Origin: Chrysaora quinquecirrha
Taxonomy: Eukaryota; Cnidaria; Scyphozoa; Semaeostomeae; Pelagiidae
DNA length: 64,000 nucleotides
Direction: 5' to 3'
NCBI GenBank assembly: GCA_014526335.1
Contig: JACTAT010000008.1
Coordinates: forward strand, 1,386,298 to 1,450,297
Position numbers and translations under genes: made by a program. A model generated the notes under the pieces. The model did not search any database. It had not been told where the DNA came from and saw only the letters and a program-made list of their open reading frames with translations. This document shows positions 7,565 to 18,449 of the stretch, in pieces. The number at the start of each line of letters is the position of its first letter. Within the stretch, counting starts at the first letter, position 1.

Positions 7565-7750
7565 TATTGTTTTTCTTCAGATTTATCGCTTGTAATTATC
7601 GACTTTACCTCACGTGTTTTTATATTATGTAACTAATTTCAATATATACCTAGATTTGTGTTGATGTAATTTAATTATTTCTTAACTGAAGATGAACGAT
7701 GAACGTTCGAAACATGTGTCTTTTAAAATTGTCGGTTTTATTGTCAAATT
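7542..7750 (+). repeat. PLE left pseudo-LTR (plus copy)
   Basis: Direct repeat of 9938-10145, beginning ATTGTTAAACCCCC and ending TTTTATTGTCAAATT. It contains TTATCGCTTGTAATTATCG, CACGTG and the hammerhead-like core at 7686-7720. It starts exactly where the inverted minus copy stops. Confidence 0.85.
7686..7720 (+). ncRNA. Hammerhead-ribozyme-like motif
   Basis: Same core as at 5353 and 10083 (CTGAAGA, GAACG/CGTTC hairpin, GAAAC), but the GTC triplet is displaced by a two-base TG insertion, so stem III would be one loop step longer. Confidence 0.5.
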
Positions 7751-7767
7751 CCTATGCTATCTTGTCA

Positions 7768-9908
7768 ATGTTAGAAGTTTTGGAAAATCAATCAAAAACT
7801 ATCGATGGATTGGACTTTTACCTCTTACAGAAGGCCTTACAAAAGAATGTGGAAAAGGAAGCCGAAAAAGTAATCAAGACTCACGAGAAGAAAATGAAGA
7901 ACTTGACCAAGAATAAAGTTCTACCATTCACTTCGACAGAAACGATCACCAATCTGTCTTCACAGACTCTTACACCTGAAGAATTGGATGCACTAAAGGA
8001 TGGTCTCACACATTCCATCTGCCCTCCGAAAATTAACGTTTCTGATGTCCAAGCTTGTTTCGAAATGGTCGCAAACTCGATGATAGGAAATTTAAAAGAC
8101 AAGAGTGACGTGTCCAAAATCAAAACTGATCTTTCGTACCTGGCAAAATCCTACGTCTCGGCACACAGACCATCAACAAACGACATCAAGAAATTCAAGA
8201 TTTTGAGCAAGCTGAAGAAGAATAAGGAAATCGTCATTCTCAAGCCGGACAAAGGTAACGGTGTCGTAATATTGACAGAGACATTTATAATAATTCTATC
8301 TTAAATTTGATATCTGATCCTAATAAATTCAATAAGTTAACTAAAGACCCAACTTCATCTAGGGAAAGCAAACTACAACGGTATTTAAGATCGCTTAAGA
8401 ATAAGGAGCTGTTAGATAATGATACATATGAGAAGATCTACCCCTCAGGTTCTCAACCCGCTAGGATCTATGGTCTCCCTAAGATGCACAAAACCCACCC
8501 TCCTAACACACCTCCTCCTTTTCGACCCATTGTCTCTTCTATAGGTACTTTTAACTATAATCTTGCTAAATATCTATGTTCACTGTTAGACGCTCATATA
8601 CCTAACGAATTTTGCGCTAAGGATACCTTTTCTTTTGTCAATGAAGTTAACAGTTTAAACTTTTCTAATAAATTTATGATTTCTTTTGACGTGGAAAGTC
8701 TTTTCACTAATATTCCTTTAAACGAATCCATTGATTTAGCGGTACATTATGTTATAACTGGTAATCCTGATCTTAAACTTACCGAAGTAAACCTTAAAAA
8801 ACTTTTTCATTTTGCCACTTCTCAAACTCATTTTTTATTTAATGGTAACTTTTATGACCAGGTAGACGGTGTAAGTATGGGATCCCCACTTGCCCCTGTT
8901 CTAGCTAATCTTTTCATGGGACATCATGAGAAGATTTGGCTAGAACAATTTAACGCTTCCGAGGTTTTATTTTACCGACGGTATGTTGATGATACTTTTT
9001 GTTTATTTAAAAATAAAGAAGATGCACTTAAATTCTTTAATTTCATTAATGTACAGCACCCTAACATTAAGTTTACTATGGAAAACGAGGATAATCGTAA
9101 ACTACCTTTTCTGGACGTATTAATCGATAAAAGCAATAATCAATCCATTATAACCTCAGTGTATCGTAAAAGAACTTATACAGGCTTGTTAACTAATTTT
9201 TTCAGTTTTACATCGTTTTCCTATAAAATTGGTTTGATAAGGACTTTGTTTGATAGGGCATATAAAATAAACAACACTTGGTTTGGTTTTGATAACGACA
9301 TTAAACAGCTAACTTTTATACTAAATAAAAACCTTTATCCTACTTATCTTGTAAATAAAGTCATTCACAGCTATCTCGATAAAGTTAGCTCTCCTGTACC
9401 CTCTCATAACAATGTAGTTAACAATAATGAATCTAACCGTATTTGCTATTTTAAGCTTCCCTACATTGGTAAATTTTCGGTTTTCACTCAACGTAAAGTT
9501 AAATGCTTAGTTAAAAAGTATTGTAAAGATTTAGACTTAAAACTTGTTTTTACTTCTTTTAAATTACGTTCTATGTTTGGGGTTAAGGACTCTGTGCCCA
9601 AGTGCTTACGGGCTCGTGTAGTTTACAAATTCTTGTGTGGCGGATGTTCCGCGTCTTATGTCGGAGAAACCTCTCGACATCTTTCTACGAATCCGCGAGC
9701 ATTTAGTCACAGACAAAACTCGCATATTCGCAGACATTTTAATGAGTCCCCCTCTTGCCGCCCTCTATGCTCTGAGGATTCCTTCTCTATCTTGGACAGC
9801 GCTAGCGGTTCGTTTACCCTCAAAATAAAGGAGGCTCTGCATATCTCTTGGGTTAAACCCACGCTTAATAAACAACTATACCATTACAATTTAAACCTTT
9901 GTTATTAA
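7768..9908 (+). pseudogene. Penelope-like RT/GIY-YIG ORF, frameshifted copy
   Basis: ATG at 7768, just downstream of the left pseudo-LTR, opens an ORF with about 60 more N-terminal codons than the minus copy, including a Lys/Glu-rich coiled-coil-like stretch. It is then nearly identical to the minus copy. A one-base G deletion near 8272 (TTGACAGAG against TTGGACAGAG) breaks the frame, which resumes at 8307 through YVDD and GIY-YIG to TAA at 9908. Inside the nuclease, a two-base and a one-base deletion (about 9689-9715) together remove three bases and garble about ten residues, covering the Arg-x3-His region, before restoring the frame. The product is dead unless translated by frameshifting. 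Domain order and role are as for the minus copy. Confidence 0.88.
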
Positions 9909-9937
9909 CACCGCTTTTTCTATTTTTCTTTTTTGCT

Positions 9938-10145
9938 ATTGTTAAACCCCCTTTTTGTACTATTGTTTTTCTTTAGATTTATCGCTTGTAATTATCGCCT
10001 TTACCTCACGTGTTTTTTATATTATGTAACTAATTTCAATATATTCCTAGATTTGTCTTGATGTAATTTAATTATTTCTTAACTGAAGATGAACGATGAA
10101 CGTTCGAAACATGTCTTTTAAAATTGTCGTTTTTATTGTCAAATT
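9938..10145 (+). repeat. PLE right pseudo-LTR (plus copy)
   Basis: Matches 7542-7750 with only scattered differences (for example TTCTTTAG for TTCTTCAG). It ends TTTTTATTGTCAAATT, directly followed by an AATTG-rich simple repeat. Confidence 0.85.
10083..10115 (+). ncRNA. Hammerhead-ribozyme-like motif
   Basis: CTGAAGA at 10083-10089, GAACG/CGTTC hairpin, GAAAC ending at 10110 and GTC at 10113-10115. Identical to the minus-copy motif at 5353-5385, so this is probably the ancestral form. Confidence 0.5.
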
Positions 10146-10275
10146 GTAAATTGAATTGAATTCAGTTGTTGTTGAATTGAATTGTAAATTGAAATGAAGT
10201 ATTGAATTGAATTGAGTTGTTGTTGAATTGAATTGTAAATTGAATTGAAGTATTGAATTGAATTGAATTATTGAA
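10146..10275 (+). repeat. AATTG-rich simple repeat
   Basis: Degenerate repetition of GAATT/GTAAATT/GTTGTTG words without a coding frame. It borders the PLE 3' end; PLEs often end next to such microsatellites. Confidence 0.8.
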
Positions 10276-10338
10276 CCTCTTTTATTATTTAACATCTGTG
10301 TTACACTGCTTTCTCAAGAACTCTTGAAAACGAGGTTG

Positions 10339-10605
10339 GAGAAACCACCGCGTTAGATTAAACCATCGTCTTATAGCGCGACCTGATGACGTCACTGGAG
10401 CCGGGGGACTCTTGAGGTTGGAGAAACCATCACGCTAGATTAAAACCGTCGCGCTATTGCACGACATGATGACGTCACTGATGATGATATCACTGATGAC
10501 GTCACTGATTACGCCACTGATGACGTGTATGAGAAATCAACATACTAGATTCGTAAAAACCGTCGCACTATAGCGCGACAGGATGACGTCACTGATGACG
10601 TCACT
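10339..10605 (+). repeat. Three degenerate repeats with five perfect CRE palindromes
   Basis: Units at about 10340, 10421 and 10531 each read GAGAAACCA.., then TAGATT, AAACCGTCGC(G/A)CTAT..GCGCGAC and one or more TGACGTCACTGATG words. TGACGTCA occurs exactly at 10387-10394, 10470-10477, 10497-10504, 10584-10591 and 10596-10603. TGACGTCA is the full CREB/ATF site. No gene starts clearly beside it. Confidence 0.7.
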
Positions 10606-11596
10606 GCGCTAAAGCCCGTGACTTGCATCCTACTATAATGCTTGAACCAAACAATAAATTTGTTGGTTGGGCAATGGTGGTTGTCTTCTTGGATACAGCA
10701 GTGCAGTTGATCTAGGCTTGCTTAGCATGCTCATTGATAATATTAGTCCGTGTGCTGCGGGATGACCTACTTGCAATTTCTTCGGGACTTTAAAAATTTG
10801 GATGAATGTGTTCATCATCGTACTAGAAATACGAATCTACCTGTTGGCCATGTTGAATTTTCTTGTGAGCCGCCCCCAACGCGATTTTATGTCTCGACTG
10901 AAGTAGACCTGTTTTGCTTCGAAAGCGCCATTTACTTCAGCGATTTCAATAGAGATCACTGAGCCGAAGCACCAATCGATACGCAAATCCAGGGGAACAC
11001 TAACACTTTCTACAGTGTTGATGGGCGGTCGGCAGGAGAAGTTAATGAAACTGGACGCCAAAATATACGGAAAACATGAAGCGGACGACTAATTTATGCA
11101 AATAATATTATTGTCGAGTGTATGAAACCGACTGAAGCTTTTTAGACGCTCATATTATTTACAAGTAGTTCAAAATGAATCAAAAGTGATTCGTGGTATG
11201 AAGCACAGTGTATATCATAGGGTCATATGGTTCCGTTCTATAACAACCATTTCCAAATACGTTTTTGTAAAAAATACCTTATTCCATCAAATTTCGCATT
11301 TTTAATTTTCGCACTCTCAGATTGTCACGCCCTAAAATTTTTATTAGAAGTTGACCCGATTCGCGCCCTTTACTTTTTACACCAAGAAGCGCGCTTTTAA
11401 CTGATGTGTTGGCGCGCTTTCAATTTCTTCTCCATTTAGGCTACATTTGCATTTGCATTTGCATTTACATTTGCATCATTAAGCAAAGCGGTTTTGATCC
11501 GCATCTTTAACTTCTATATCTATCACCCTTACGCTTTTTTTGCAATTTGGATGTCTCCGCTTGGGTTTCCCTCGTCAGCAAACAACTGTGCCTAAG

Positions 11597-12784
11597 GGAC
11601 CAGTCATAAACTATCTGCTAGGAGGGGCCGGAGGAAAACTGGATGGGCCATGACACAATTCTGAGTAACTTGGTTGGGCCGCCAATTTAATTTTGTTTTT
11701 TATGATGGGCCATGAAACAATTATGCGCATACTTTCAAAGGAACTCAATATTGTGGAAAAATAAAAGACCCAGTGTGATGAAAACTGTTCAAATGGTCTA
11801 TATCCTGCCCCAATATATTAATATCCTCAATTTTCATATTCTAAATATCCTGATTAGGAGTTCTCATCATCTCTTATAAGTGCATAGGGCTCTTGAAATA
11901 AACTCTCAATTGTTTTCTTCATCTTCCTTGACTGAAGTTTTTCTTTTCTTTTCCTACTCTTTTCATTTAGTCAGCTGAAAAATTCAACAGTTTCTAGCAG
12001 ATTCTGCTGCAGCAGCACACCTCATAGTTGCCCTAAACTCAATGCTTCAATGCAGCCAAATGAAGTTGTTGTATAGACATTTTCCCCAAAATCACTGCAT
12101 AATCATTATCAATGTCTTATGATTCACATGCCTTGCTTTGAAAAAGAATGAAAAGGATTAATGAGATACTCAAGGGGGATACATAAATATCTTCATCTTC
12201 TTCCTCTTTTGGTGTTAAGTTTGTCACAGACATCAACAACCATAGCAGGCAAAACTTCTCTGCTGCCAGTCTTATCATTTTGCATTTGAATAGCTACTGT
12301 GTTTTTAGATAAGAGGCTGTCAATGTTGCCTTTCACTGCTTTTCCTTTTCCCCTCTATTTTGTCACACACAAGGTTAGATCACACAAGTAAAGATCATTT
12401 TGCAAGATTAGTGTCAGTTTAACCTTTGCTCGTTGCTGCTCGTCAGTATTGTGAATGAATTTCTAACTCTTACTCAGACTCCAGAAAAGACAAAAATAAA
12501 AGTAGCTGAATACCTTCCTCACTAAACGATGAAAACAGGCGTGTTTTGGGTGTGGCAAAAGATTTTCCTTTGTTCTAACTGACCTTCCTCCGGTCAATGA
12601 CCGTGCGACCGTAACTTTTTCCTGACTCTGCTCATGCTAAGAAATGGATGGGCCATGAAATTTTCTCAGCCTTTACTGATGGGCTATGAAAATATTTTGG
12701 AAAATTTTGGTGGGCCACGAAAATGTTTGGAAAAAATCTGATTTTTCCTTCGGCCCCCCTTACCAGATAGTTTATGACCGGTCC
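11597..12784. mobile_element. Nested TIR element, copy 1
   Basis: The ends are inverted repeats of about 42 bp (GGACC(A/G)GTCATAAACTATCT, then a G-rich GGGGCCG.AGGAAAA) with about five mismatches. Subterminal GGGCCATGA/GGGCCACGA words repeat inside both ends. No transposase is present, so it is non-autonomous. A clean target duplication is not visible (TAAG on both sides, but offset by one base). A TTTGCA repeat lies upstream at about 11447-11477. Confidence 0.6.
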
Positions 12785-14900
12785 ATAAGTTGCAACGAGC
12801 GCAAAGCGCGAATGAAAGGGGGATGGACTGGAGGCTGTTTCTGACTTCCGTAATGAAAAGAACTGACCACTAGATGCAGACAGATGATTTTCCCTAAAAC
12901 ATGGTTATACTATAGCTACAGTCTGCGCAGAATTCTGCACAAGACCTATGTGGTCTCTAGGTTTAAAAACGGGACAAAACAAGCGTTCGTTTCTACCCCT
13001 TTCCACTGCCATACGTGCGCGGCACACTGCCAAATGGCCGTAACAAAGGAGGAATGGGGTCCCATTGCTTAGTTTCGCCTTTTACTGTCAATCTGCCTGT
13101 CGTGTTAAGCATTGTGCCTAGTGCTAATCTACCAATCAAACAGGCGTTAGGAATCTTAATAAGCGGCGATCACCGTAACGCTATCACGGTAGAGCAAAAG
13201 AAGAAAATGCGACAGAAGAGGTCAATTCGCCAAAATGAAGCATACACGCTTAAGCGCATCTACGACAGGAATGCCAAACATATGTTCATAACCAAACACT
13301 ATGTCGAAAACTTAGAAGTATTTGGTTTTTATCATTTGAAAACTATAGCGTCTATCTGTTTTTTCTGAAAATAATTTCTCGGACTTTATGAAAGCGTCAA
13401 TACAATGTCATGTTTCGAAGCCAGCGCTTTCAGCGTGTTATCTGTTCTGTTCTTATTACCTTTTGAAGTGCGTGACGCTCGCCTCTTTCATGCAGCGCAG
13501 TTTTCCCAGGCTCCAATCTCCAAATGTCACAGTGCATTATGTACGTATTTGTGTATCCTTGTAGTTTACAATTTCTCGCTCTCTTGCATAATCTATGCCT
13601 TGTTGGAGGCTACTTTTGAGGCAATTTCGAGGCAACTTGGAAATAAAAGAAAGCAAAGTTTAAAGTGCGACGAATCGATATATTTTTCTGTAATTAATGA
13701 TCAGCCGCATAGTTTTGTCTGGACAATATCCCAAAGTTGCCGTACTTCTCTTTTATGTTGATGCGGTGCCGGTGCAACGAAGTTAAAAGAGGGTCACCCA
13801 CCTTATAGTTTTGAGCTAATGTCCGTACCAAAATCTTTTGAAACGGATGATTCTTCGGGAGGATGAATTCCCCACAGAAAGAGTCCAAAGATTTAACATG
13901 TTGTTAATTTACCCTATATCCACTACCCACTACATCAATTCACCTGATTCCTGCTGCAAGAGACTGCCACCCCAGGTGCTACCATCAGCTGCAGCTTTCT
14001 GAACACAGGATCATGTCTGTTGTAATTCATCTTAAAACGGGGTCGATGACGAGGATGGAAATGAGCAGCTCTTTGCAATTCGCGCGCGGCAGAACAAACA
14101 TTTTTCAGTTGGTTCTTCGTGCTCTCAAGCTTGCTGTAGCCACAGGTGCGGCACTTGTTGCAAGGTAGCATACGATCCTAATTATTCTAGCTTTAGATTC
14201 TTTTGATCTTTGAAACGGAGTTTCCTTCAAGGGCTTTTTAAACGGCGTTGGTAAGGATTCACTTTGACATTGCCAACGTGTCCCGCGCTAAACGCAGGGG
14301 ACCAGATAGCGAAAAGTTCGAGTTTTCAAAATTAAAAGTTCTACCCGTCATCGGCTATAACGATTTGAAATATGGTCTTAGTGTTTGCCTCGAAGGGGTC
14401 AAAATGATAAAGCAGAATAACTTCCTAATTAGTTTATAACGAAGAATAGTCTCAAGTATGTGGTTGCCTTTGCACTAGCAAATCTTTTGTGCCTTGACAA
14501 TGGTTACGTTTGTGACATTACCTGCCATAAGAGACAGGATGTTCATGTACTTTAAAATTTAGTTATAAAAACATCACAAGGAGGATGCATTTTGTCCATA
14601 TAATAATTAATTTGAGGTTTTAAGACCCATTTTACTAAACAATGGGGTTCCATAATGGTTTCTCATTCCATGTTCCACGGAATTGGGTTTTATTGCACTC
14701 CGCAGTGCATAATTTCATGGGGGGTATCGACCAACATCAATTCATAGCACAGAATACAAGAGCAAAGAGTAATTAAAAAACATATGAAAACTTCATTTTT
14801 GACAATTATCCACTTGATTTGTTCAAAGAATGGGGGTACAATTTTTGCCTTTTGTCTTAGTAATTTTGTTCTGATTTGTACATAGAAAGCATCTTTAAAG
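12785..14900. other. No supported gene
   Basis: Interior of the long-TIR element. Open frames of 60-120 codons occur (12884-13368, 13405-13761, 13935-14171, 14248-14439) and are conserved in the second copy only because the DNA is duplicated. None has a recognisable domain, and several differ by frameshifts between copies. Confidence 0.5.
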
Positions 14901-15137
14901 TTAATGCACACCCTGATAGCATGACTCGCTTCAATTAGTTCTTTACAAATTGTTGATGAAAATGGCGGTTTCTTGCGGGAACACTGTGTGAGTTTTGCTG
15001 GAGAAAAACGAGTTGGACGCGTCTCACAAGAAAATTCAGGATGGCTAACAGGTACAATCGTGTTTAGGATGTGAAACTGAACAAATTTGTGCAAAAATTA
15101 AAAGTCCCGCTAAAATTACAAGTAGTCACCCCGATTT

Positions 15138-16898
15138 CGGCTGTCAGCACCATGACTATATTGAGACTTCCAAGTCAGCTGAATATTTGCATGGCTCTGC
15201 TGTCTTCTCAAAACTTGATCTCAAGTCTGGGTATCATCAACTAGAGTTAGATGAAGCAAGTAGACAATATTTGGCTTGTCATTTGCTGCAGAAATTTTTC
15301 AGCATGAAATTCAAAAGTGTTTATCTGGCATTGAAAACTCTCTCAATATAAGTGATGATATTCTTGTCTTTGGTAGAACACAAGCTGAACATTGTAAACT
15401 CCAACTTTACAGGATAGCACATATGGTAGAGTTATTTGGTGAGTCTTCGAACGCGAGAGAGTAAATCACACGAATAGACACGAGGCGAGTTATTTTATGC
15501 AAATATAAATATCCCAAAATGGAAAGCAACAAAATGAATCGACGAACGCGATGTAGAATCGTCACTAAAATGGGTTGACTGCAATCGTGATTTAAAATGG
15601 GTAGAATGAAATCGTGGCTAGAATCGATAGACTGAAATCGTGAAATCGTTACACTGAAATCGGTTCGAACTAAAAGAAAACGATAAAAGTACGAAATTAG
15701 GTTACCTAATTTAAATTAAACGACTAGTTACACAAACAAAATAATTTTAATAGAAGGAAGGATAAATTAAGCTAACGTTTGGTAACACCACGTAGAAATA
15801 GACGACTTGATAGATATAAACCATACGAACAAAACTTTAACTTAGATAATCGAACGAAAAGGTTGAAAAACCATAGAAAATAGATTAACAAAGAACGATC
15901 GACTGATCGATAGATTTGAAAACATGCAACCATGTAACTGATAGCACTAAAACTAAACTTCCGCTGGAATGCATGGTGCTTGTCACGTGATGCTTGCCAT
16001 GACAATGCAAATGAATCCAACAAACATGACATTGCCCTGCAAAATGTATTGGAAACGTTGCAAAGAACAAATCTTAAGGCAAATTTTGCAAAATGTTGCT
16101 TTAACAAGGACAACCTTGATTTTTTTGGCAATCATTTTTCAGCTCAAGGAATGTCAGCAAGCAAAGAGGAAATCAAGGCAATCCAGAATGTCTCAGTTCC
16201 AACCTCAGTTGCCGAAGTCAGAAGTTTTTTGGGAATGGTCAATTAGTTGTCCCGATTTATACCAAATTTTTCTACCTTAACAGAACCATTGAGACATCTG
16301 ACATCTGACCATAAAGAATATTCTATGGACCTGGTCTAAGACACACGACGATGCTTCTGATAAAGTCAAAGAAAAAATTGTCAGTAGTAAAGTCATGGCC
16401 TATTTTGACCCTCAGAAAGCTACAGAGGCGATTGCTGATGCCAGCCCTGTTGGTCTAGGTGCCTTACTTTGCCAAATTACAGCTCACAAAGATGGTACAG
16501 AAAGCAGAAAAGTTGTCTGTTATGCTAGTCGTTCACTATCAGATGTGGAGAGACGATAGAGTCAAATTGAAAAAGAAGCTCTTGCACTTGTATGGGCTTG
16601 TGAAAGGTTTCATGTCTTTCTTTTTGGAAAAGAATTTACCCTGATCACAGACCACAAGCCACTTGATATCATCTTCAACAAACCAAATAGTAGACCTCCA
16701 GCTCGATTAGAGCGTTGGAACATGAGGCTGCAACAGTATAATTTCAAGATGCAATATAATTGTGGGCCTGAAAATCCAGCTGATTATCTGTCGCAACACA
16801 TATCTCACACGGAATATACACACAGAAACATTGCTGAAGAATATTTACATTTTGTACTGATTAATCACTATGGATTAATGCAGTTCCGAAGGCCATGA
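15138..16898 (+). pseudogene. Ty3/Gypsy RT and RNase H, copy 1, interrupted by a solo LTR
   Basis: The RT starts 5'-truncated with FSKLDLKSGYHQLEL (about 15205-15250), loses a short stretch, continues with EIFQHEIQKCLSGIENS and the catalytic ISDD, then is cut at 15392. After the 630-bp LTR it resumes HDIALQNVLETL and runs to VRSFLGMVN, a stop, SRFIPNF, then RNase H (ADASPVGLGAL, ASRSLSDVE, a stop, EKEALALVWACERF, TDHKPL). Both stops are shared with the second copy. A six-base duplication (ACATCT repeated near 16300) is specific to this copy. It belongs to the gypsy lineage with ISDD active sites. Non-functional. Confidence 0.85.
15393..16022 (+). mobile_element. Solo LTR inserted in the Gypsy RT, copy 1
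   Basis: The insertion splits RT codons between QAE-H and D-IALQ. It starts TGTAAACTCC, ends ATCCAACA (TG..CA) and is flanked by the five-base direct repeat AACAT (15388-15392 and 16023-16027). Removing it restores a continuous RT reading frame. A 630-bp TG..CA body with a 5-bp duplication is the signature of a solo LTR left by recombination of an LTR retroelement. It carries a TATAAATA-like motif (about 15505) and repeated GAATCG/AAATCG words. Strand is arbitrary. Confidence 0.75.
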
Positions 16899-18250
16899 CC
16901 AGCCAAGACATTATTGCTGCAACAAACAGTTATCCGGCTCTACAGGCAGATGCACCTGCATTACAAACTGGCAAATGTCCACATCTGAATGACACTGTTG
17001 CTACTGATATCATTGTTGCTGATCTGTGGCAGTTCCAGAAATTGGACAAGGAGCTCACCCTTACAAATGAAGGCATAATCCTAAGAGGAACAAAACTTGT
17101 TATTCCAGAACGTCTCCGAGATAAAGGAGTCTCATTGGCTCATGAAGGGCATTTAGTCATCGTTAAGACCAAAGGCCTGTTGCGGGAAAAGATATGGTTT
17201 CCCTGTATTGACCAATATGTCACAGATACAATAAAGTCTTGCATTGCATGCCAAGCTGTTACTAAAGAAAACAATCAGGAACCATTAAAAATGAATGAGT
17301 TGCCATCTAGACCATGGGAAACAGCATCAGTTGATTTTAAGGCCCCCTTCTTAATGGTGACTACGTATTGGTCGCGCTGGACGAATATTTTCGATATCCT
17401 GAAATAGAAATCGTTAAATCTACAGGTAAGAGATATATAATACCAAAGATGGAGCGTATATTTGCGTATATTTGCGGCACATGGCATTCCGCTAATTGTG
17501 AAATCCGACAATGGACCTCCATTTAATGGCACTGCATTTACTGCTTTTGCTGATGCCTATGGATTCGTTCACCGAAAGATTATTCCCGAACGGCCAAAGG
17601 CCAATGCAGAGTGTGAACGTTTTATGAAGAAACCTTAACAAAATCATTCAAGCAGCTCACGCACAAGGTAAACAATGGCAAGAAGAAATGTTCCATTATG
17701 TTCGCAACTACAGAGCTACACCTCATTCAACAACAGGTGTTCCACCCGCCAAATTGCTTATTGGCCGAAATATCAGAACAAAGTTACCAACAAAAGATAC
17801 TACTCGTAACACCAACCAAAGATACTGCTTTAAAGGAAAGGGATAAAGTGAGCAAAGAGAAAATGAAACAGTGCGCTGACAAGAAAAATCATGCAGAGGA
17901 TCCACAGTTCAACGTTGAAGATAATGTCCTAGTCTGAAAAAGGAAGCATGATTACAGCTAAACGAAATGACAAGCAGATCACCAGGACCAGCTCATTGTT
18001 CAAAAAGATCACCGACCAGATTGCATGATGTGTTGGACACTGATGTTTTTGATCAACACAATTAAAGAGAAGAACGAGATGATGGAAGAGATATAGAAGA
18101 AGGGAATCAAGAAGCAGGAGATCACGGTCAGAGACGTTATCCAGAAAGAGTAAGAGCGAGGCCTAATTATCTACATGAGACTGGTATTTGGGACAAACTT
18201 TCAGGAATGACTCTGTTTTTTTCGCATCACTTTAACTGTTATGTTAACCT
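16895..18250 (+). pseudogene. Ty3/Gypsy integrase, copy 1
   Basis: Follows RNase H with a four-base ATGA overlap. The zinc-binding HHCC domain (AHEGHLVIVKTK, then KSCIACQ) is intact in the first frame. A one-base deletion near 17355, shared with copy 2, throws the catalytic core into another frame (VALDEYFRYPEIEIV). A ten-base duplication at about 17455-17475 and an extra A near 17628 are specific to this copy. The DDE core can still be traced: VDF, KSDNGPPFNG and NAECERF. The C-terminal chromatin-binding-like end lost about 66 bases near 17935. Integrase would have inserted the cDNA; this one is dead. Confidence 0.8.
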
Positions 18251-18358
18251 TGTTTTGTTGGCATTTAAGCCCAGTGGACATATGCATTTATTAACAGTAC
18301 AATAGAATAGCATAGTAGCATGTTTAGCAATGGGAAGCGTGCTTGGCAGTAGCCAGGG

Positions 18359-18365
18359 TATATAA
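18359..18365 (+). promoter_or_regulatory. TATA box of the DIRS-like element, copy 1
   Basis: TATATAA lies 85 bases before the gag ATG at 18450 and is conserved in copy 2 (58035-58041). The leader between them is nearly identical. It marks the 5' region of the DIRS-like element and its own transcription start. Confidence 0.5.
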
Positions 18366-18449
18366 GGTTATCAAGACGTGCAGATCTTCACAGGTCGATA
18401 GCAAGTTATCATATAGTTGAGGTGTACAAGTGTTTACTTTATTGCAATT

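Larger units (their letters stand above)
5325..10145. mobile_element. Composite Penelope-like element (two copies, head-to-head)
   Basis: A minus-strand copy (5325-7541) lacks its 5' end and is joined at 7542 to a longer plus-strand copy (7542-10145). The plus copy has direct terminal repeats (pseudo-LTRs) of about 208 bp at 7542-7750 and 9938-10145; the minus copy keeps the same sequence at its 3' end (5325-5530). The junction shares ATTG between the two halves, suggesting microhomology. Inverted, 5'-truncated partners and pseudo-LTRs are characteristic of Penelope-like retroelements. No target duplication is evident at the outer ends; right of the element is an AATTG-rich repeat. Confidence 0.85.
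10757..15137. mobile_element. Long-TIR DNA element (decayed), copy 1
   Basis: The left end (10764-10990) and the reverse complement of the right end (about 14900-15127) align as diverged inverted repeats. Both show GAC(C)TACTTG, then GGGACTTT and ACCTGTT(G/A)GCCAT, then GAATTTTCTTGTGAG. No transposase-like ORF remains; the ORFs in 12884-14439 are short and unrecognised. It houses the 11597-12784 element, so about 3.2 kb is its own sequence. The superfamily is unknown. Confidence 0.5.

Noticed and set aside
10068..10295. 75-codon minus frame
   Set aside because: Made of the AATTG simple repeat and the PLE terminus.
11590..12790. Target duplication TAAG for the nested TIR element
   Set aside because: The two copies are offset by one base relative to the inverted ends, so the boundary is not secure.
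14690..15094. 134-codon minus frame resembling the 10750-10962 product
   Set aside because: The similarity comes from the inverted repeat of the long-TIR element; neither frame looks like a protein family.
15655..15672. GGTTCGAAC as a tRNA T-arm
   Set aside because: No cloverleaf around it; it lies in the solo LTR.
15772..16131. 119-codon minus frame (and 55387-55746)
   Set aside because: It spans the solo LTR and antisense RT; conserved only through the block duplication.
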